Positions 12,374 to 23,802 of a DNA stretch of 64,000 nucleotides are shown here, piece after piece. The DNA lies in contig CM068369.1 in the NCBI GenBank assembly GCA_034769895.1, positions 145,907,574 through 145,971,573 of the forward strand. The letters run 5' to 3'. Made by a program: the position numbers and the translations under genes. The DNA is from Magicicada septendecula. Lineage: Eukaryota; Arthropoda; Insecta; Hemiptera; Cicadidae. The notes below the pieces were generated by a model that saw only the letters and a list, made by a program, of their open reading frames with translations, ran no database searches and was not told where the DNA came from. The first letter of the stretch is position 1; each line of letters starts with the position of its first letter.

Positions 12374-13411
12374 TTACCCCATATCGTCAAATAATAGTCT
12401 AATCTTATGACTACACCAGTCATTTACAATTACATACATAATCTCATGATTATAAACATAATGATTACCTGTCTTGTCATATTCTTCTACAATATCGTTT
12501 GAATTAATATGATTATTCCATATTATTCCCTCATATACCTGGTCACGCTCGAGTATGGTCCTGTCGCCGTTATCATGTTCTGTTAAAATCAGGTGAGTTA
12601 TATTATCATCCTCTACTGCTATCTCAGTTTCACTATACGGTAAGTACTCATTCTTTTTATTATTTCTCTCTATGTCTAACTTTTCTACGAATTCTTCATA
12701 ATTTCTCTTTACTTTAAATATCTCTATTTCTCTCTTTCTCTCTCTCTCAAAACATTTCTCACCATCATACCAAGCTACACTCTCTCTGTCAAAATATTCA
12801 GGGGACATTAACTTATCATTACGGCACCACCTATGAAGTGCACAAAAAACCAAGGGAAATTTATCTGCAAACCTATACTCTTCCAGATACTCACGTGAAG
12901 CCATTTCTTCACCCCCCCCTACAACATTACGGGAAAAATCTACCCCCTGCATCCACCCTACCTGTAAATTCTTCCTACTCTCTCTCTCTGATTCATCACA
13001 CACAAACATCTTATCAACTTCTACTCTTTCTACAATTTCGTCATCACTATCAACATCCACACAATCATTTTCTAACACCATATTTTTATTTGTATTGTCA
13101 TTGTTATTACTTGTAACCCCATTATTTAAATCATCATTTCCACTACTACTTACCCCGTTATCTTTGTTTGATTTTAATTTGTTTATTACTTTCTCATTTT
13201 CTAATTCTATTTCGCCTAACCGCGTCTCTAGATCACTCAATTTCTTATCATAAATACAGCCTTGTTCTTTAATTTCTTTTTTCAATTCATTCAAATCATT
13301 TTTCTGTTCACTAAATTTTTCGTCCAGTTTACTAAATTTCTCATCGAACTTATTATTCTGTGCATTAAAAAGCGCTTGCATCATTCTTATTATTTCGTTA
13401 TTATCTGCCAT
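12374..13411 (-). CDS. gag-like protein of the gag-only LTR element
   Basis: A 345 aa intact frame starting 210 bp downstream of the primer-binding site. Residues 1-80 are heptad-like and charged (repeats of KFDEKFSKLDEKFSEQ type), predicting a coiled coil for self-association. Residues 85-125 are Asn/Asp-rich and low in complexity. From about residue 145 a more globular part begins (RKNLQVGWMQGVDFSRN) that aligns with the frame at 63296-63997. There is no CCHC zinc knuckle, protease or polymerase. Position and coiled coil support a structural Gag, but no direct homologue is recognised. The intact frame in an otherwise non-coding element suggests the protein is still useful to it. Confidence 0.65.
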   Translation of the reverse strand: MADNNEIIRMMQALFNAQNNKFDEKFSKLDEKFSEQKNDLNELKKEIKEQGCIYDKKLSDLETRLGEIELENEKVINKLKSNKDNGVSSSGNDDLNNGVTSNNNDNTNKNMVLENDCVDVDSDDEIVERVEVDKMFVCDESERESRKNLQVGWMQGVDFSRNVVGGGEEMASREYLEEYRFADKFPLVFCALHRWCRNDKLMSPEYFDRESVAWYDGEKCFERERKREIEIFKVKRNYEEFVEKLDIERNNKKNEYLPYSETEIAVEDDNITHLILTEHDNGDRTILERDQVYEGIIWNNHINSNDIVEEYDKTGNHYVYNHEIMYVIVNDWCSHKIRLLFDDMG

Positions 13412-13620
13412 TTTAATTTTTGTTTAAATATTTCTATTTCTTTCAAAAATGTTTTCGTATAATAAATATTACATATTCATATTATATCTAAAATTATTGT
13501 AAAATTTTTCTACCACGTGTAGTTACAACATAACCTTATTTTACGTATTTTGTATTCTTTCGCTACCCACTCTGTTTCTGACTTCTGGCTTATTTATATA
13601 ATTATTTTATATAATGTCGT

Positions 13621-13634
13621 TGTTCGGGCCGCCA
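13621..13634 (-). promoter_or_regulatory. tRNA primer-binding site
   Basis: The minus strand reads TGGCGGCCCGAACA two bases after the LTR end (TACA). This has the TGG start and GCCCGAAC core typical of retroelement primer-binding sites. It fixes the orientation and the 5' LTR boundary. Confidence 0.75.
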
Positions 13635-13636
13635 TT

Positions 13637-14789
13637 TGTATAAAAACATACTATTTTTATACATTTAATTCACTTATACTTACCATTATTCCTAAGGGTC
13701 CCCCCAGAGTTCTATAAGCGAGATCAGAAACAGTGCGAGGTTACGAAATAATTATTCTGACTCATTTTAAATGAAGAGAATTTACATTTTAATTTTATTT
13801 TTAAATCATTTAAAATTCAACAAATTTTACCATACTTTCGCATATAAAGTGACTTCGTAATAATTTCTTCTTTATCTTGTGGTTCGTTACATTAGTACCA
13901 CTCCTATGCTATCTTATTCTATTGGCTTACCTTATATTCATATATACATACAGACAGAGCCCAGCCTGCATATTTAACACTCACTCAAACACACAATTTC
14001 TTTACCCCTTAAACATTTTATAATGAAATTCCCCCCTCGCCGGCCACGCGGTCTCTGCGCACACTCATTGTTCCGTTACACTGTCGATTCCCGATTAATT
14101 ACTGTTCCAAAAAAAAATTTTATGCTGCTCGTTACTTTTCTTGACGCGGTCACATACTATTTTTCGGTTGTTACAACTTTTTGCCTTGGTAAATTAAAAC
14201 TTTGGTGACGAGCCAACTTTGGCCGCCCGGTACCGGGGAACTCAACTAGTCGACTGGGAACGGTAACGGAACAGTTACTACCGTTATGATCTCATGGTTG
14301 GTATGGAAGTCACGGCCTTATCCTTTGTCGCCGAAGTTTCGTTCCATGCTCTACATGTAGTTTGTTGGGTTAACATGGTCAACGATTTCAATTAGGCACA
14401 GGCTGACGTCATTGGGGGAACCGGACTTAAACAGCACTTCCTGCCGCTCAAAAGCACATTGCTGAATTTTACTCGCTCCAAGACATCCGGTTTTGTGGCT
14501 GGACGCTTCACTTGGGCTCGTGGTGGTACAGTTGCGTATGTGCGCTGCCATACAAGTACGGATTTCTGAGAATTTTGAAGGGGGTAAATTCTTCGCTCGC
14601 CGCGTTACACCATAACAACTGCGTATCGCTTTGTTACCACTGTTTCTTAACATCGTTCTGTTACACGGGAAATAACGTTGCACAATAATTTTCATAACTT
14701 TTTTACAAGCCCGCCCAAAATAAAAGAAATAAAAGATATAAATGCCCCATACTGTTAAAAATAAAAACACCCAAAAATGACCCGCTACA
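13637..14789 (-). repeat. 5' LTR of the gag-only provirus
   Basis: A 1153 bp LTR with TGTA...TACA ends, abutting the primer-binding site on one side and the ACAT target duplication (14790-14793) on the other. It is nearly identical to the solo LTR at 5148-6300. Confidence 0.88.
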
Positions 14790-15522
14790 ACATCTTATTC
14801 GGGTGAGTTGATTTTGACCAAAAATTGGTGTTACAACTGAATGGCTCCAAATCATCTGTGAATATACTCTCAAATAGTAAGGTATTAAATGTCATGAAAA
14901 GTGTATTAATATGCGTAGGCAAAAGCATTATCCATCTGATCAAGAAGCAAAATAAATGGTCAGGGAATAGAATAAATGAAATATTGCTTGGTAACAAATT
15001 TTTTTAGGGTAAAAGGGATCTACTCACCAGCTAATTGTATGGTGTTAGAACGATATCTGCAAAAGTTATATTTGAAAAACAGTTGTTTTTTTATGCAAAT
15101 AAGGGTGGACTTCAAGGAGAAAATAACTATGAAAGAATTGGAAATCTATATGTAGTGAATCGTGGTAAGACAGGTTGGACAGATAGGAAAATGAGTTCTT
15201 TAATTGTCAGAGAAGTGTTGGAGGAAAGGAAACTTGTAAAAAGTAATGTATGAAAGAAACATTTTTAGGTAATATGATCAAATGTAATAGGCGTTAAAAG
15301 ATCAAAGGCGATTGTGGTTATTTTTAAAGGAAATTTACTAGGTAAGATAGGTTAAGGCATTAGATATTAGACTAGACACTAAGGGCCATCAACTGTTTGG
15401 GCAGTGACAAGCCCCACCTTCTGACATCGTGTAGTCACCAAGTGACAGTGCCCAACTGCTTCTGTTATTGAGTGTGTTTATCTGTGTAGTTTTATAAAAT
15501 TAGAGTTAGTAATAGTAGTATG

Positions 15523-15824
15523 TTGTGTGATTAGAGTTCGTATGAGCCATGAAGCACCAGAAGGGCTTAAGAATTCATTTTCACAATTTTATAAGAACAA
15601 TGAAACAAAATCAGTGTAGATAAATGCTTGCAAATGGACCTATTTATTTGATGTTGACATCGTTCATATGTGCTCAGTACATTTGGATGATTATATATAT
15701 GAATGACTGTACATGGGACGTAAACATGAATTATTAAAGCTCCTTAAAAATATATATTAAAACCTAATACAGTTTCTAATTTAAATTTGCCATTGTCCAG
15801 TGTCACAGTAAATTCGTCTAGACC
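15523..15824 (+). pseudogene. THAP-type zinc finger remnant, copy 2
   Basis: The same remnant as at 7034-7335, with the CC pair, SHEAPEGL, KWTYL and CSVHLDDY signature and the same stops. It is a decayed domain without a visible transposase core. Confidence 0.55.
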
Positions 15825-16113
15825 TACTTGTAATGAACATGAAGTACGAGCAGAAAAGTGAATGTTCTTAGAGAAGTGCAGAATCTTGTACAGTCATCAA
15901 CAAACAGACTTCATACAAATACGTGCAGAAATATGCAACAATAAGACACAGGACTCTTGTTATACTGGTAATGAACTGTCTGCAGAATTAGAGTCTATAA
16001 GAGATGAAAGTGTCAAATAAGAACCTACAGAAACAACTATATGCAGGAAATTGTGAGCTATTAAAACTAAGGAAAACTCAGCTTTCCTTATAGATGAGTA
16101 TAAGAGTCCTTAT

Positions 16114-17306
16114 ATTGGAGGCTGAAGAATAAGCTGGTTTCAGAGTTGGTAGATAAACTATAGATCATATTTTCTCCTTACAGCAAATAATTGAAAAGAA
16201 AACAGTTCGATCACAACCTCTTCATTTATTGTTTATTGACATTGAAAAAGCCTATGACAGTGTACCTTTAGCCAGTCTGTGGGCAGCTTTAAGATCAACT
16301 AGTATCAACCCCATTATTATAAAAGCTATACAACATTTCTATAACAATTCAATATCGAGAATAAAAATAGGAAAGAATTTGTCACCAGGATTTCAAGTGA
16401 CCAAAGGGATGTTGTCTGTAAACCCACGCTTTTCAAAATTTATAAGGAGAAAGCAATAGAGGACTTGGGGAAAAGAATGTGCAGGAACATGGGACTTACA
16501 TTTTATGGCGATACAGTTTATTCATTACAGTTTGCTGATGACCAGTTAACTTTGGCTCAAGATTTGGAAGACAGAGTACATGACTAGAAAATTGATACAG
16601 GTATATCAGAAATGGGCACTAAAGATAAATATGAATAAAGAAATACATGGCAATAGGTGACCTTCATCAAGACTTGATATTGGAGGAAGACATGGGGAAG
16701 ATTTCGTATACAGAGGAATACAAGTATTTAGGGGTGAATATTATGACCAGAGGGAAGCAAGACAAAGAAATACAATCCAGAATTAATTTGGGAAAGATGG
16801 CTATATCTACAATAAAAGGCATCCTATGGAATAAGCAAATTACAGCAGAAACTAAAACGAAAATATTTAAAACCATTGTTAGAAGCATCATGACTTACAG
16901 CTCAGAAGTTTTGACTACTAATAAACACACAAGAAAAAATTAATGACATCAGAGATGGACTTTTGTAGACATTCTGCAAGGGTATCCAGACATGAGAAAA
17001 TTAGAAATGAAGTGTTCAAGGATAGAATGAATATGAAAAATTTAATTGTTGGTTTTATCCAAACAAAAAAATTACAATGGTATGGACACAGGAAAAAAGA
17101 ATGACACAGGAAAGATTGCCAAGGAGAGTTATGGAATGGACCCAACCAGGAAGAAGGAAAAGAGGAAGACCACCTATCACCTGGATAGAAGAAATTCAGA
17201 CTGTATTGAGGGAATGAGAAATTGGAGAAGATTTTTGTATGGACAAGCAGCAGTGGAAGCTGAGAATTCAGTCACTTCTGTAATCTTTGGTTCCAAAAAT
17301 GTGTAA
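16114..17306 (+). pseudogene. LINE reverse transcriptase, degraded
   Basis: In order it shows the QAGFR-type region, motif A (LLFIDIEKAYDSVP), the palm, motif C (QFADDQ at about 16537), the thumb (EEYKYLGVNI at about 16720), IMTYSSEV and a C-terminal WYGHRKKE...GRPPITW segment near 17080-17190. The frame is interrupted at least four times. No endonuclease is seen upstream, where THAP-like sequence is found instead. The GRPP.TW tail places it among LINEs whose ORF2 ends in that motif, as does the LINE at 40882. Confidence 0.75.
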
Positions 17307-17330
17307 ACATTGTATAGTCGGAATAATAAT

Positions 17331-20300
17331 AATAAAACTAAAAAAATACTGTAAATGATTTGAGGACATGCAAGTCAGCAGAAAGCTTGTGTAAAAGGAG
17401 ATGCTCTAATTGGTCACTGAATATAATTCTAAGGCTGTCACATTACAGCGTATATCATATAAACCATTTGGTTTTGTGAGAGAGTATTAAAATATCCCCT
17501 CCACAGCAAAGAGTTACCATAAAACAGCATCTTAGGCAGTTTTCTGTTTCACCAGGTTTTACTGATCTGACCATCACATTTTTTAAATACAAGCAAATCT
17601 GTTCACAAATTTTTAGAGAGGTGTACTGAGCTTCAATGAGATGAAAATTAACAGAGAATCAAAAAGTTTGCCTAAATCATATCAAAAAAGTATTTAGCAA
17701 AATTGACGTCATAGTAATAAGATGTTTAACCAGAAAGTGGATTCAACCCATATACTAAAACTTAAACACTGTTGAAAAGTGAACTGGAAATCATTCAGGT
17801 TGTTGATAACATTTGATTTTAAGTGAGAGTATTTGTCTGTGACATGGGATCTCAAGACAGAAAACTGACGACTGATTTGAATATCACATGGGTTAGTCTA
17901 ACCATAAAGTATCCATATAGAAATATATTGGTTTTTTGTGATGTACGACATGCTGTAAGGCTGCTATGGAATCGTCTACTTGATGAGAGATATGCACTAG
18001 AATGTGAAAAATAATGACAAAAAAAGTATTAAAAAAATTTATTAAGGTGCAAAGTGACAGAGGGACTTACAGTATGCACATAAGATAAAAATATATATCT
18101 ATGAACCATATTCAGTAAGTATATTCCATATTCCATATACATGGATTTCATGTATTAAACTCTCGAATCTCAGTGTGTGGACGTACAAGCTGAAAAGTGT
18201 TTGTGGCAAGTACCTACAAGCAGGATGATGCTCTAAACAAACTATACTAACTTATCCAACTAACCAACTACCAAGAGAGTAATTAAAAAACAAAAGCCAA
18301 ACAAACAATTTCTACCTTATCAGAAGAGATTTCTTATGTCTATAAATAGCCTTCATGGCCTCTTTCAAGATTTTAAATCTGAAGATTACACAGATATTAT
18401 GGCAACTAGATGTAATCAGGACATTCTTGAGAATACTTTTCTCAAATTCAAGGATTAGGGTGACTTTATGGCCACCCTCTGCCTACCACTGTATTGCAAA
18501 GAAACCACTGTGACTGTAGTCACTTATTTTAAACTGTAATGCTGGTTAAGTGATTAACAACAAAAACTGTATACATGGTACAGAAGTTCTGACCCTAAGC
18601 ATAGATATTCTGTGTGTAGTTTTGCAAGAGTCAGTTCCTGAATTATGTGCGCATAATAAAGGAGATGAAAATGAAGGGTCTGCACAGATCGAACAAACTG
18701 ACAGTGACTAGGATGATGATGATTTCACAATTAGTCTTGATATTATCCTAAACACTTTCCAGATAAAACTGAAAAGGAATCCAAGCAAGAAACAGTTAAA
18801 GACAACACACAAGAAGAAATATCTAGAAAAAGCTAGCAAGCGTGGAAGTCATCTTCAGCAGGGAATAAACCAAAAATGGTTTGTTCTGGTCCCAAGCAGA
18901 TACACTAGAGCTGGCCATTCCAACGCTTCTTCGGACACTCCACACCTCTCTGTCCTTTTAGCTTATAATTCTGTAGTTGTTAGGGGATGCATCAGTCATC
19001 CATTTGGTTAAGATGTTCCAACCATTTTAGCCGATACCTCTTTTTACTTTTATTCAAAGCTGTGGTTGGCAAGGTTTGATTCGTCCAGTTACATCTTCCT
19101 TGCGACAGTTTAGTAGCTAATATGTCCCCTGAATATGTTACTAGCATATAGCAGGGAAAGATGATGGTTTGGCTGCCACCTTCTTCTTAACATCCAGTCT
19201 GATTTTCTGTATGGCTTGTCTCCCATAAACTGGCTGTCTTACAGACTAAAGCGACCACTTTTCTCTGTATGCAGTATTACAGTCAAGTAAATCCAACTAG
19301 ATTCAAACCTGTAACATTCCAAGGATAAACTGGTCTAGGATCATTTCCCGTACACCTTAATTTGGTACGGGTGGATACTGCTACCCTCCACCAGGAAAAT
19401 TTATCGACTTTCTGGTCTAGATATGTACTGCATCAACAGGGTTACCTCTTGTAGGATGCAGAGGTAACTTTCACCACGCAGCGGCACTGCCAGGGGAGGG
19501 GGGAGAGAACATCACGTCGTCCAACCCTGGGAATTCATGAGGATCAGTGCCCAATCAATCCAATACGAAGGCACTACTTCTCCAAACTCCTTCGATCCCC
19601 CAAGACATGTCTCCTTCAGTGAAACACTGGCTAGAAACAATATTAAAAGGACCATTAGTGAAACTTGTGCAAGAGTTTGTTGGAAGTGTAATGAAAATGG
19701 AAGACGAATATAATCTTTTTCAGGAGATTTTGTAAACCAGTATTCTGGTGTTTTAAATGTATTTGAGGATATAATTGAATGCGAACGTCCTGACATCGAT
19801 GAATTTCTGTTCTGCAGAACTCATTCTTTTTTTATATTTTGAAACATAGTGAAAACGTTGTGACAGTGACAGTAGAAAAAAACAAGAGGTGGTAGTGTTA
19901 AGGGGAAGAAAATGCTTATAATTAATAACTTGTAATGTTGAAGTAATTAAATAATGTATACCAAAAAAAAAAAAAAAATGCTTTGAATGGTGGTGTCCAA
20001 CTGATGTCACCACTCATGCAGACCTGTGTGTGATCCCTACTGCATAGTCTAGTATTCGTGGATTTAGGCACACTTGGAAGGAAGGAATATTTAAATGATA
20101 GCAAATACCTATGAATATCTGTATACTTAGACAAGGGAGAGGACTGGGTGACATGTCATGATAAATTGGGAATGATGACATTCATGGTTGTAAAGACAAG
20201 GACGGCTTTTAAGTAAATAAGAAGACAAGTTTTTGCTATAGAGTGGTTATGTATCTAATTTATACTCTGTTATTAATATGTTAACTTGTGATGTTTCGTA

Positions 20301-20699
20301 TAGTATTTTCACACTATTTATACGAGAATAAATAGATATAAATATTCTCGTACAAATAAAAACAGTGACAGAAGACTTGTTTCAAGTACAGTTATAGTCA
20401 CCAGTTATGTTTTTCACAAATATCAGTTATTTCTTAAATCTATAAATATTATTACATTCTTTACATATTTAAGCTGTGTTTAATAAATAATCAACAAACA
20501 ATACAAATATGACAAAAGTCTTTTGTGAATAGAATTTAGATTCTATTGTGAATAGATTTTTTTTTCTTTGCATTACAATTTTGTGAACCACAAGAACTTA
20601 CATAGCACAATTGTGTGTGCTCACAGTATAACTTGTATGAGATTGTTTTCTTGCTGTAAGTGTTACTCAGTTAATGAGTAGTGTGTATCTTTGTTTCAG
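17331..20699. other. remaining intron sequence, no gene recognised
   Basis: AT-rich, with short frames only (17823-18014, 19512-19796, 19753-20013, 19922-20134). An A-run at about 19964-19978 may end a small retroposed sequence. A low-complexity acidic/lysine-rich + frame near 18650-18900 (DDDDFTISL...) could be a decayed coding fragment, but no family is recognised. Confidence 0.4.
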
Positions 20700-22128
20700 A
20701 ACTTTCATTGAAGTCAAAGAAAAATAAAAACATCATTCATAATTCAGAAGAAAAGCATACAGTGACATTAGAGAAGTATTTCAGCATTAAAAAAATAGTT
20801 TCAAATCAAACAAACAAGGAGAACAAACCTTCTAGCCCACGTCTGATGAGTATTGCAAATGAAGACATAAAAAAGGATAGAGGTGTGCTAAGCGTAAAAA
20901 ACTTCCCAGTCTCAGTAAAAAATAAATGTAATCAACAACTGAAATATATTGTGAATTCTAAAGAAAGTGTAAATGTGAGCATTAAAAGTGTAGACAGCAA
21001 TATTTGTGAGAGAAGTAGCAGTGGAAGTTCTAAAGACATTTTTTCAAGTTTTGCGGAGAGTGTTAAGTCATATAGTAAAGTTGAGGGCACAAAATTTTAT
21101 AGTTCGAATGATGTGAAACAGCTTTCAGTCGGTGAAATTAAGACCACATACACATGTAGTGTAAATTCAGCTGATGTTAAAACTAATAGTGAAAAAAATA
21201 TATTAGTGTGTAGTGATGTGAAACATAAGTGTTCTCCTAAAATTCGTAGAAGTGTAAAGAGAAGATCTAGTAGGAGAAACTCTTCATCAGGTGATGAGAA
21301 TAATGAGGAGCCAGTCTTAAGGACAACTCGAGGTTTGGGTGCAAAAACTACTATTGCAGAGTCATCTGCAAGTTTTGATGATAGTGTTGTTGAGAGTTCT
21401 ACAGATATACCTGTCAGACCTATTAGTAAAAATAGTATTGAAATCATTGAGAGTGGGATTACTAGATTGTCAGCAGATTCAAACAAGTACTTATTTGCTG
21501 CAACAACAGATGAATGTATTCAGAAACCAAGGAAAAAACTAAAATCATGTTTAGAAACAGAAATTAGCCTAACTCATAAATTTGACATTAAGTCATCTAT
21601 TAAAAGTGTTCAGCATTCAACAAAGAAATTAATTTCTAACAGTGAAAAAAAAGAGTCTGTTGTGAAAGAAGTAAATAAATCAGAAAGCTCAAAAACCTTA
21701 AACAGTCCTAAGAGCAAAGTTAAGTCAAGAAAACTGTTTTCTGATAAGAAGAAATTTAATTTAAGTAAAGATTCCAGTTGTGATAAACAAGAAATTCATG
21801 GGGAAAATGGAGAAAAAGTTAATGAATCTTCAGACAAATTGTTGAGAAGAAATAGTTGTGATTTTGAAAGACGTTCCTCATTGTCCAGTGTGTGTCCATC
21901 TACATTACCAATTAATAAGTTTGAGGAAATTAACAATTGGCTCTCTGACACACACGATAAGACTATAATTATAAGTGACAGTGATTCTGAGGTATCCAAG
22001 ACACCATCACTAACTAAGAAATCAAGAAAGTCTGACAGGAAGTCAAATGTTTCTGCACCAGTTATTGACAAAATTGAAACTGGTCAGAACAGGCCGAGTA
22101 CAACAAAAAGATCTCTTTCACTTAATAC
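20700..22128 (+). CDS. host gene, large coding exon (disordered nuclear protein)
   Basis: The exon lies between acceptor TTTGTTTCAG (ends 20699) and donor GTGAGT (22129). It has 475 full codons, entering in phase 1 from the 4210-4310 exon and leaving in phase 2. The product is Ser/Lys-rich with Asp/Glu patches and no globular domain, hence probably disordered. Near its start, TVTLEKYFSIKK resembles a PCNA-interacting box lacking the usual Gln. Near its end, TIIISDSDSE matches the hydrophobic-plus-acidic-Ser layout of a SUMO-interaction motif. Basic clusters (RRSVKRRSSRR, KPRKKLK) could be nuclear localisation signals. Together these suggest a chromatin or genome-maintenance factor whose folded domain lies in later exons; SprT-type, acetyltransferase and other families cannot be told apart here. 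Confidence 0.65.
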
Positions 22129-22237
22129 GTGAGTATGATTTCAGTTTTTTTTTTTCAGTAGTTTAGTTTATTGCTTGAAACACAGCTAAATGAGTTGAAC
22201 AGCCCAAGTGAATGGCTATTATAATCCAGTTTTGTTC

Positions 22238-22530
22238 GTTTTATTAGCAGTCATCTTAACACCAACTTTGTCACTACTTATTGCCAGGTCGTTTAAGACC
22301 TGAAGATGGTGGAGACACCGAAAGGCCTCATCAAGAACGAAGTATTTAGCAGTGTGGCAATAAGTAGTGACAAAGTTGGGGCCATTATAAACATCTGTCA
22401 AAAGTAAATTAAATTGTGATTACATGGGTTCTTGGAATTTTGATTGATTTTTACACGCTTGTAATTTTTATTTTACAAGAAAATTATATTAAAATTCAGT
22501 AAAATGTAAATTTTTAATAGTTTTCAAATA
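22238..22530 (+). repeat. left arm of a palindromic element
   Basis: About 293 bp that is the inverted copy of 51244-51534 (roughly 95% by eye), ending at the TA where the Tigger starts. Within the arm a smaller inverted pair (CCAACTTTGTCACTACTTAT and its complement) forms a further hairpin. Without the insert, the two arms meet at TA and form a continuous palindrome of about 580 bp, like a foldback element or MITE. No coding capacity is seen. Confidence 0.75.
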
Positions 22531-22851
22531 CAATAAAATCTCCATTTAGCGGACAACTCTCTATAATGGACATATTGAAATTACCTTCCTAATATTTAGG
22601 CCTATTTGTTTTAATGGGCATGCCTTTCCCAAAAGGCTATGTTCTGAAAAATGAACACAGAAGCAAAATGTATAGCTCCTAACCTATTTTCTTTATAGTG
22701 GACAGATCAGAGGTCAGCAAAATCCTTCAGACTAATTACTGTTACGCTTGTCATGTCAAATTAACAGTGATAATTACAACGGGCATAAACTAATTGTGAG
22801 ACTGTGTTATTATGTCTCCTTTCATCAAACCGCGATAAATGGTTATATTTC

Positions 22852-23290
22852 GGGTCATTCCATGTCAAATCAACCAATGGTCTGGAACTTGAAGTCTCAG
22901 AAATCAATGATTTTTTGTACATATGTAGTACAATCAGTTAGGATAACAAATGCAAAATTTCAAATTTTTCCCATTTTTAGTTTTTGAGTTGTAAATTTAA
23001 AAAAATACAAAAATCGACTTTTTTGACACGTTTTGAAACATTCAAAAGCTTATAGCTCCAAAACTATTTGCCCTAGGAAGCTCAAAATAGTGCCATTCTT
23101 TTCAGAATTTCAAGGGCTTTAATTTGATATGTTACTTGACTTTACCAAACCAATCTTAAAATGTTTCAAAATCTACAAAAAGTTATTTTTTTAAAAACAC
23201 AAAAACAAAATTTTGAATTTTTTCGAAAAAAGTATATGTTACATGTACATGTTATTAGAATGTATGGGCCAAATTTCATGATGGTATTCC
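22852..23290 (+). repeat. left terminal inverted repeat of element A
   Basis: Begins GGGTCATTCC. Recognisable inverse matches to 49745-50193 include the block around AAACTATTTG...GGGCTTTAATTTGATAT and the block CAAATTTCATGATGGTAT. Identity is roughly 70%. Confidence 0.65.
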
Positions 23291-23687
23291 TATGGGTTCT
23301 ATTATAAAAAAATAAAGTAATAACTTAAATGCCTGAACTTTAGTGGACATAACTTATCGCATTTGTGGTGCTATGACTCCCTTAAGTGATTATACTTTTG
23401 TAATTAGCTAGTTATGGCTGCTTCATGAAGATAAAATAGGTTGTGTTCTATTTAAATAATTTCTCTCTACTTTGGCACTTTAAAAAATAATAGTATTTCA
23501 CTACAAATCAACTGCGCTACAACTACATTGCATCGTTATTTTACACTATATACACAGAACTTGAGTTGAAAGACACCTCTCGCTTTTAAGTAAATCCATT
23601 TACAATTTAAAATGTGCCAGTAATAATCAAATTTGATAATCAAATGCACACTAACTGTTTTAAAGTCTGAAAGTTTGTAAGTTAAGT
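23291..23687. other. element A 3' non-coding sequence
   Basis: Between the left terminal repeat and the transposase stop codon. AT-rich, no gene seen. Confidence 0.5.
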
Positions 23688-23802
23688 TTATAAATACAAT
23701 GCAGATTTCTTCTTCAATAAAATTTGGGAAGCTTTAGTCATTTCTTCAGCAGATAATTTATAAGTCCTGCCAGTTTCAGTGATTGGGTTAATGTTACAAA
23801 TA

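Larger units (their letters stand above)
8049..14789 (-). mobile_element. gag-only LTR retrotransposon (large retrotransposon derivative)
   Basis: A minus-strand provirus. The 5' LTR is 13637-14789. It is followed, with two bases between, by a primer-binding site (13621-13634), a gag-like ORF (12374-13411), about 3.8 kb without coding capacity, a polypurine tract (8575-8590) and a partial 3' LTR (8049-8574). No protease, reverse transcriptase or integrase is seen, so it must rely on another element. Its right edge carries ACAT, the same target duplication as the solo LTR at 5148. The 3' LTR lacks its outer 627 bp because the sequence is joined at 8048/8049 to LINE sequence. Confidence 0.8.
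14790..17330 (+). repeat. second copy of the flank, longer (THAP remnant + LINE)
   Basis: Repeats 6301-8048 and then continues without interruption to about 17330, where an ATAATAATAATAAAA tail resembles a LINE 3' end. It is the uninterrupted version of the LTR target locus. The junction LTR-ACAT-flank is the same as at the solo LTR. Confidence 0.75.
4311..20699 (+). other. host gene intron of about 16.4 kb
   Basis: Runs from the GTAAGT donor at 4311 to the TTTGTTTCAG acceptor ending at 20699. It contains a LINE scrap, a solo LTR, a gag-only LTR provirus and two copies of a THAP/LINE flank, described separately. The intervals 4311-4632 and 4916-5143 hold no recognisable gene. If 5148-8048 is a false haplotype duplication, the real intron is about 2.9 kb shorter on the provirus haplotype. 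Confidence 0.55.

Noticed and set aside
12838..13116. A + strand ORF of 92 aa
   Set aside because: Antisense shadow of the gag-like frame at 12374-13411.
20681..20699. Start of the large exon at a GTG/ATG-like codon at 20681
   Set aside because: The segment to 20699 is the polypyrimidine/acceptor region of the intron; the phase match with 4310 supports splicing at 20700.
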